A stretch of 64,000 nt of DNA from assembly GCA_932294295.1 (NCBI GenBank), contig OW028573.1, positions 72,393,829 through 72,457,828 on the forward strand, in the 5' to 3' direction. The stretch comes from Alitta virens (Eukaryota; Annelida; Polychaeta; Phyllodocida; Nereididae). The position numbers and the translations under genes were made by a program. This document shows positions 59,064-64,000 of the stretch, piece by piece (position 1 is the stretch's first letter; every line of letters begins with the position of its first letter). The notes beneath the pieces are model-generated. The model had not been told where the DNA came from, made no database searches, and worked only from the letters and a program-made list of their open reading frames with translations.

Positions 59064-61976
59064 TCATTTCATCACAAAGTCTTTGAACTTTTCAGGAAGC
59101 TTAGTTGTTCTTGCTGGTCTTCCTGACGTTGGCAATGTATTTTCAATAGTGTCATTAATGTTATTGTCAATTTCTCTTGGAACAATCTCACTTGAGGTTT
59201 CGATAGGATCATTTTGGATCCCAGAATTTGTAACAACACCACGATCTTGATGCGAGGTCTTTTCTGGTTCGCGATGAACTAGTTTCTTGACTGCTGTTGT
59301 GTGTCGTCTAATTTGCGTTCCATCTTGTCTTTGCACCGTTACCTCCCCTCCTATCCTTTTCACAATAGTACCAGGTTCAGCATGGTACTTAGGAGATAAT
59401 TTGTTAGTTTTCGGGGTACGTACTAAGACATCATCACCTATGTCAATAGGATCAAATTTTGCACCTCGACACTTATCAGCATATAATTTCTGAGATATTT
59501 TGTACTCCATATCACGATCACGAACACTTTCATTTAGGATTGTTTCCTCAGGTCTCAGTTGTGGTAATTTCGTTTTCATTTCCCTCCCAAACATGAGGCT
59601 ATACGGAGATACGCCTGTCGATACTTGGGGGGTTGAGCGATATGCCATGAGGAATGATTGTAATTCCTCTCTCCATGTCTTGCCTTCCGCATGGGCAATT
59701 GTAAGGCATTTAAGTAAAGTCCGATTCTGACGTTCCACTTCCCCATTTGCTTGAGGCCAAAGTGGAGTCGATGTGTAATGTTCAATTCCATTCGCTTGAA
59801 CAAAATTCTGAAATTCTTCAGATATGAATTGCGGTCCATTGTCCGTCCTCAGAGAATATGGTATTCCGAATCTTGCAAATGTTGATGTAAGAAAAGACAC
59901 AATCTTAGATGTCACAGTGGATCCGAAAACACCAACTTCGAAGTATCTACTGTAATAGTCAACAATTACAGCTAATGTTTCTCCAGTAGGGAGTGGTCCC
60001 ATTAAATCTAGAGCACAGTCTTGCCAAGGACCACTGGGGGGCACAACTCTAGCCATAGGCTCAGGGTTTGGTCCATGACTCACCATCTGACACCCATAAC
60101 AACTTTTACAGTATTTCTCTGTGTCTTTGTCCATTTTGGGCCACCAGACTTTAGTTCTCAGTCTGGCCTTTGTCTTTACAATTCCTTGATGGCCCTCGTG
60201 AGCAAGCTCAAGGCTTCTCTTACGTAAACTCTCAGGAACAAGAAGACGTGTCCCTCTCAGCACAATGTTTCCATAAACACATAACTCGTCCTTGACATGA
60301 AGATATTTTGTCATTTTAGAGTCTTTCCATTGGCCTGACATTATCGCATCACGAATTAGTTCAATTTCTTGATCTGATTTCGAAGCTTCTTCAAACTCTG
60401 ATACCGTAATGGCATTTGGCACACAACATTCCACAAGTGCACAAATTTCATCAGATTTTGCACCGTTACCATGAGGCTTCCTGTTAAGGCGCGACAAACA
60501 ATCTGCAATATTTGTCTTTCCTGGCCTGTAGACAACTTTCATGTTGAATGCTTGTAGTCTCAACACCCATCGTTCAATCCGAGCTGGAGGTTTAGATTTC
60601 GCACTGAAGATATTCTCTAGAGGTTTATGATCAGTCTCTAATTCGAATGGCAGACCATGAAGATAAAGACTGAACCTCTCACAGGCCCACACAAGAGCTA
60701 AACTCTCCTTCTCAGTTTGGCTGTATCGCCGTTCAACATCACTGAGACTACGGGAAGCATACGAAATCACTCGCCATTGGTTATTCTGCAGTTGTGTTAA
60801 CACCGCACCCAGTCCATATGGTGATGCGTCAGCAATGACTCTAGTCTTGCTATCTACTCTGAAGTAGGCCAAGGTCTCAGATGAAGCGATGCGATTTTTC
60901 AAAGTTTCAAATGCAGAATGTTGTTCTACACCCCACACAAACTCTCTCGATTTTCGGCACAACTGTTGTAGTGGATCAGCCACTGTTGACAGGTCTGGTA
61001 TAAATCTAGCACAAAATTGCACAAGGCCCAAGAACGATTTAAGCTCGCTGGCACATTTTGGTGGTTCTGCTCTCAGAATCGCATTCACCTTTTCATCACT
61101 AGGCGAAATTCCATCACTAGTCAGCTTGTGACCAAAGAATGTTAATGACTTCAATCGAAATTCACACTTTGCCTTGTTTACGGTTAATCCAGCATCTTGT
61201 AGAGTAGTGAGGACTTTCGCTAGTCTCTCATCATGTTCGGCAACATCACGGCCAAAAATAATGATGTCATCTGCAATATTAGCAACGCCCTCTCCACATT
61301 TACGAATCACATCACTGATTAACCTCTGATATTTCTCAGGCGCAGAGCTTATTCCAAACATCAGCCGACGATATCGATAAAGTCCACGATGTGTCACAAA
61401 TGTTGTAATGTAACGACAATCTTCCTTTAGCTGTACTTGGTGAAATCCCATTTTCAAATCGAGCTTGCTAAACACGGAAGATCCATTCATGTCGGTAAGT
61501 AGGTCATCAATAGTCGGAATTGGATGTCGCTCACGGATGATAGCCTCATTGGCCCTCCTCATGTCCACACATATCCTGACATCATCACCCTTGGGAATAA
61601 CAACTAAAGGCGATACCCAGGAAGTGGTCTCATCCAGAACTTCCTCAATAATCCCCAACGACAACAACTCATCCAACTTTTTGTCCACTTTGTCTCTCAA
61701 ACCATAAGGAATTCTCCTAAGTGGTTGCGCCACAGGTTTTACACTGGTATCGATGTGTAAACTCAGCTCATAGGCCTTCAACAAACCAACACTTCCATCG
61801 AATAGCTTTGGGTAGGCAGCAATTAACTCATCATCTGCACTGGCAGCATGGACCTGACCACGCTCTGGTCCCACACGCAACACTCCAAGCTTTTCAGCTG
61901 TCTTCTTGCCTAGCAATGGCCTACCATTTCTCTCGATCACAGTGAACTCAGCTTCACACGAAACATTGTTAGCCAC
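59064..61976 (-). CDS. pol: Pol polyprotein: reverse transcriptase, RNase H, integrase (about 970 aa)
   Basis: The frame opens after a TGA at 61982 and the first listed codon is GTG, so it has no ATG near its start and must be made as a Gag-Pol fusion. Residues counted from 61976: RT about 80-260, with FSKLDLKMGFHQVQL and the catalytic IADD at 234-237 (Tyr of YxDD replaced by Ile, a variant also seen in relatives). RNase H about 345-500 has Asp383 (IADASPYG), Glu424 and Asp449 (ETDHKP). The integrase zinc region has HEGH near 593-596 and CKSCYGC near 623-629. The integrase core is Asp657, Asp712, Glu748 with exactly 35 residues between the last two (D,D35E). A basic C-terminal region ends GRPARTTKLPEKFKDF. 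No chromodomain is seen. All key residues are present. Confidence 0.93.
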   Translation of the reverse strand: MANNVSCEAEFTVIERNGRPLLGKKTAEKLGVLRVGPERGQVHAASADDELIAAYPKLFDGSVGLLKAYELSLHIDTSVKPVAQPLRRIPYGLRDKVDKKLDELLSLGIIEEVLDETTSWVSPLVVIPKGDDVRICVDMRRANEAIIRERHPIPTIDDLLTDMNGSSVFSKLDLKMGFHQVQLKEDCRYITTFVTHRGLYRYRRLMFGISSAPEKYQRLISDVIRKCGEGVANIADDIIIFGRDVAEHDERLAKVLTTLQDAGLTVNKAKCEFRLKSLTFFGHKLTSDGISPSDEKVNAILRAEPPKCASELKSFLGLVQFCARFIPDLSTVADPLQQLCRKSREFVWGVEQHSAFETLKNRIASSETLAYFRVDSKTRVIADASPYGLGAVLTQLQNNQWRVISYASRSLSDVERRYSQTEKESLALVWACERFSLYLHGLPFELETDHKPLENIFSAKSKPPARIERWVLRLQAFNMKVVYRPGKTNIADCLSRLNRKPHGNGAKSDEICALVECCVPNAITVSEFEEASKSDQEIELIRDAIMSGQWKDSKMTKYLHVKDELCVYGNIVLRGTRLLVPESLRKRSLELAHEGHQGIVKTKARLRTKVWWPKMDKDTEKYCKSCYGCQMVSHGPNPEPMARVVPPSGPWQDCALDLMGPLPTGETLAVIVDYYSRYFEVGVFGSTVTSKIVSFLTSTFARFGIPYSLRTDNGPQFISEEFQNFVQANGIEHYTSTPLWPQANGEVERQNRTLLKCLTIAHAEGKTWREELQSFLMAYRSTPQVSTGVSPYSLMFGREMKTKLPQLRPEETILNESVRDRDMEYKISQKLYADKCRGAKFDPIDIGDDVLVRTPKTNKLSPKYHAEPGTIVKRIGGEVTVQRQDGTQIRRHTTAVKKLVHREPEKTSHQDRGVVTNSGIQNDPIETSSEIVPREIDNNINDTIENTLPTSGRPARTTKLPEKFKDFVMK

Positions 61977-63162
61977 ACGTCACCTGCGCTATGAATGTAC
62001 CCAACACTTTCAAAGGTGTACTCTCATAGGGGTAAATGCATTTCTCGACTTTCTTGCACTCACACACAATTCTTTGAGACTTCAAATCTTTCCATGTGCT
62101 CTGTCCCAGCACATTTCTGTTGGAACCTGAATCAATCAACACACCATCAACATTGACTCCTCCAACAACTAAGTCAACATTGCCACTGGAACTGTCATCG
62201 TTCATACTAAACACATAATCGTCATCATCATCACTGTCCTCAACATGATTCACTCTTTTCTTGGTCTTTTGTGGCTTCTTTCTATCCTTTTTCCCTTCTT
62301 TAGCTGCTTTTCTCTTTTGGTATTCAACTGGACATTTAATCTTGAAATGACCTTTCTGATTACATGCTGTGCAGGTCTTGTCTTTTGCAGGACATTGATC
62401 TGATGTAGCGAAATGCCCATGTCTCCCGCACGCATAACACACACTTCGTCGATCTCTGGCACCTCCAGATGCACCTCGATATGTCTCTTTGCTTCCTTTA
62501 CTGTTAATAGCATTCACTTGTTTTGCCTGCTCTGGTGTAGACACTTTGTGGCTTGACTCAATTGCCTTGGCTTGGCGATCAACAGCCTCGAAAGCTCTGG
62601 CCACTTTCAAAATAACTGGCAGCGTTAAAGTCTCTTTTTCAAGGAATTTTCTTCTCAGAGAATTAGAAGCACAATGATCCAAAACTTGATCCAAAATGGC
62701 ATTATCAACATTTTCGAATTCACAACCATGACTTGCCTGTCTCAATCTGCACACAAATTGGTCTACAGTCTCTCCTGCTCTCTGTGTCATTTGTCTAAAT
62801 TTATGCCTTTCCACAGGGGCATTGAGTTGAGGTAGAAAATGATCATCCAGCAGTTTCAAGGTATCTGCATAGTTCTTGTCATCTCCCTCCCCCACCACAG
62901 AGAAATAAACATCTTGCACAGCAGGTCCAGCCACATGTAGTAGACAAGCTTGTTTTCTGGCATCATCTGTGATGACCTTGCTCTTCAAATACAAATTGAA
63001 GCTACGTTTCCAGCGCTTCCACAATGCAGCTAGTCTATCAGGATCAGTGTCAGTACGAAATGGGGCAATTGAAGAAAGACCATCAAAAGATTGGTTTACC
63101 ACTGGGGCTCCTCCAACAGCTCCGGGGCCATTTTGTTGCTCATTTGCTTCAGTGTCTCCCAT
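61969..63162 (-). CDS. gag: Gag with C-terminal aspartic protease (397 aa)
   Basis: The start is taken as the ATG at 63162 (MGDTEANEQQNGPG); the frame runs open for 20 codons further upstream without a better start. The middle part is a retrotransposon Gag domain (FRTDTDPDRLAALWKRWKRS, KFRQMTQRAGETVDQFVCRL). Two zinc knuckles follow: CYACGRHGHFATSDQC (about 242-257, with a longer last spacer than usual) and CTACNQKGHFKIKC (264-277, canonical CX2CX4HX4C). A Lys-rich stretch and an acidic DSDDDDDY come next. The protease active-site triad DSG is at about 344-346 (VLIDSGSNRNVL). The stop TAA at 61971-61969 overlaps the pol frame by a few codons. Confidence 0.92.
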   Translation of the reverse strand: MGDTEANEQQNGPGAVGGAPVVNQSFDGLSSIAPFRTDTDPDRLAALWKRWKRSFNLYLKSKVITDDARKQACLLHVAGPAVQDVYFSVVGEGDDKNYADTLKLLDDHFLPQLNAPVERHKFRQMTQRAGETVDQFVCRLRQASHGCEFENVDNAILDQVLDHCASNSLRRKFLEKETLTLPVILKVARAFEAVDRQAKAIESSHKVSTPEQAKQVNAINSKGSKETYRGASGGARDRRSVCYACGRHGHFATSDQCPAKDKTCTACNQKGHFKIKCPVEYQKRKAAKEGKKDRKKPQKTKKRVNHVEDSDDDDDYVFSMNDDSSSGNVDLVVGGVNVDGVLIDSGSNRNVLGQSTWKDLKSQRIVCECKKVEKCIYPYESTPLKVLGTFIAQVTCG

Positions 63163-63474
63163 TTTCACCAAAATTCCAGTACTGTAGAAAATAACACAGT
63201 TCACAAAGTGTAACACACACAAGTATACACTCCAAGGTCGACGGTAGACACAGTTTTCCTCAGTTATTAGCTCCCTCAGTTCCAGAAGTGGTTGTTACTG
63301 GTGGAGACATTTCCTTAAAAATCTCAATATTCACAGGATTGCCACGTGCTCACAATAATCCACACTCACTGCCACTGGGAACGTCTGCACATCAGCAAAT
63401 TTCGAGTCACAACACACAAGAATTATCCACTCAGTCAACGTTTTCACAGTCCCAGATAATCACACACATAATCC

Positions 63475-63492
63475 GGTTTGTCCTCGTCGCCA
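63475..63492 (-). other. Primer binding site, best match tRNA-Ser
   Basis: The minus strand reads TGGCGACGAGGACAAACC one base after the 5' LTR end. The first twelve bases are complementary to the 3' end of animal tRNA-Ser(GCU), which ends CCTCGTCG-CCA by established knowledge; the remaining six do not match what I recall. The primer assignment is moderate. Confidence 0.7.
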
Positions 63493-63493
63493 T

Positions 63494-63692
63494 TGTAATG
63501 ATGATGAACGCTTTTTAACAGTTGACAAGTTTATTCTTGAGTTCCCAAATTGTACAAAATGCAGCCATGCTCTCACATTCGAAAATCTCCCACTCGTAAA
63601 ATATCAGGTGGTACAATAATGACGTCAAGCAGTTACAACGACGCTGCGCACATTAACACCAGAGGGCGACACAGTACAGTCAGTACACTACA
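63494..63692 (-). repeat. 5' LTR of the gypsy element
   Basis: Same 199 bp as 58543-58741 by eye. In minus orientation this is the promoter LTR; the PBS follows at 63492 downward. No clear TATA box; TTGACGTCATTATTG (minus) is a CRE-like site. Confidence 0.93.
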
Positions 63693-63697
63693 GCCCA

Positions 63698-64000
63698 AAC
63701 ATCCTTTACTATGTTCAAGAAACAAGGTGGACAAAGCTGAACTAATATTTATAAATAAAAAAGGGATTAGGGGCCCCTTTGATCATTGTTGATGGAGAAG
63801 TAAAGTCATGAAAAAATAAAATCCAAACTATTTAGGATAGGTTCACTAAGGGGGCCATTCAAATAAAATTCATTTCAAAGAACCAAGTTTCCTTTTTTTT
63901 TATTAGAGATGATCTTTTTTTTTTGCAGGAAGGGGTTGGTGGCGCCCTCTTTTGGAAGAGGGCCTGTAGAGACTTGGTCATCGCAGACCCTATGGTAGTT
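63698..64000. other. Window end, no feature supported
   Basis: AT-rich DNA with a TTTTTTTTTGCAG acceptor-like site at about 63913-63926 followed by GAAGGGGTTGGTGGCGCCCT. It could precede an exon running out of the window, but no frame can be judged. Confidence 0.3.

Larger units (their letters stand above)
58543..63692 (-). mobile_element. Complete Ty3/gypsy LTR retrotransposon, 5150 bp, apparently recent
   Basis: Flanking LTRs of 199 bp (58543-58741 and 63494-63692) read the same base for base by eye and start TGTAATG, end CTACA on the plus strand (TG...CA). The target site duplication GCCCA lies at 58538-58542 and 63693-63697. Read on the minus strand the order is 5' LTR, PBS, gag-protease, pol (RT, RNase H, integrase), PPT, 3' LTR. 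Protease, RT, RNase H and integrase motifs are all present, and both frames are uninterrupted. Integrase after RNase H, with no envelope frame, places it in Ty3/gypsy (Metaviridae type). Intact structure implies a young insertion, possibly active. Confidence 0.95.

Noticed and set aside
59287..61945. Plus-strand frames within the gypsy element
   Set aside because: All lie opposite the intact pol frame and show no domains of their own.
58543..63692. Endogenous retrovirus with envelope
   Set aside because: There is no third long frame between integrase and the PPT. The Pol frame ends about 320 bp before the LTR, so it is a retrotransposon without env.

Overview
This 64 kb window is metazoan nuclear DNA: AT-rich, with GT/AG introns that conserve phase, an intact animal LTR retrotransposon, and animal-specific genes (a CEP152 centriole scaffold, a RALBP1-type RhoGAP, a FEM-1 ankyrin protein, and the cap-methyltransferase activator RAMAC). 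CEP152 of the vertebrate type together with DIRS and Ty3/gypsy elements suggests a marine invertebrate, perhaps a deuterostome. The sequence does not fix the species.

Layout. 1-21.1 kb: RALBP1 on the minus strand, eleven coding exons, 3' end beyond the window; a 13 kb intron is full of repeats (tRNA-derived SINE pieces, a MITE-like element, a 22-bp minisatellite). 21.1-23.6 kb: gene-free 5' region facing a second gene. 23.6-29 kb: plus-strand exons of an unrecognised gene whose joined exons show a PD-(D/E)XK-like signature (EPD...CEVK) after an acidic N-terminus; it has a likely frameshift and one phase mismatch. 28.8-30 kb: a cluster of TCAAGGTCA motifs. 30.7-32.3 kb: a decayed DIRS retroelement with an internal inversion. 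33.2-34 kb: the second, inverted copy of the 9.7 kb MITE-like element, then a degenerate tandem repeat. 35.1-38.9 kb: a three-exon FEM-1-like gene (minus) with a long-TIR element in its first intron. 40.4-55 kb: CEP152 (plus), 27 coding exons closing to 1937 codons. 55.5-56.6 kb: RAMAC (minus), tail to tail with CEP152. 58.5-63.7 kb: a full Ty3/gypsy element (minus) with apparently identical 199-bp LTRs, a 5-bp target duplication, PBS, PPT and long gag and pol frames.

The host genes are not an operon. FEM1-like and CEP152 are head to head about 1.5 kb apart, RALBP1 and the unknown gene are head to head, and CEP152 and RAMAC converge. Their roles (centriole duplication, Ral/Rho signalling, CUL2 ubiquitin ligase substrate choice, mRNA cap methylation) are separate. 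Exon limits were read by eye from splice motifs and reading-frame continuity; no database search was possible.
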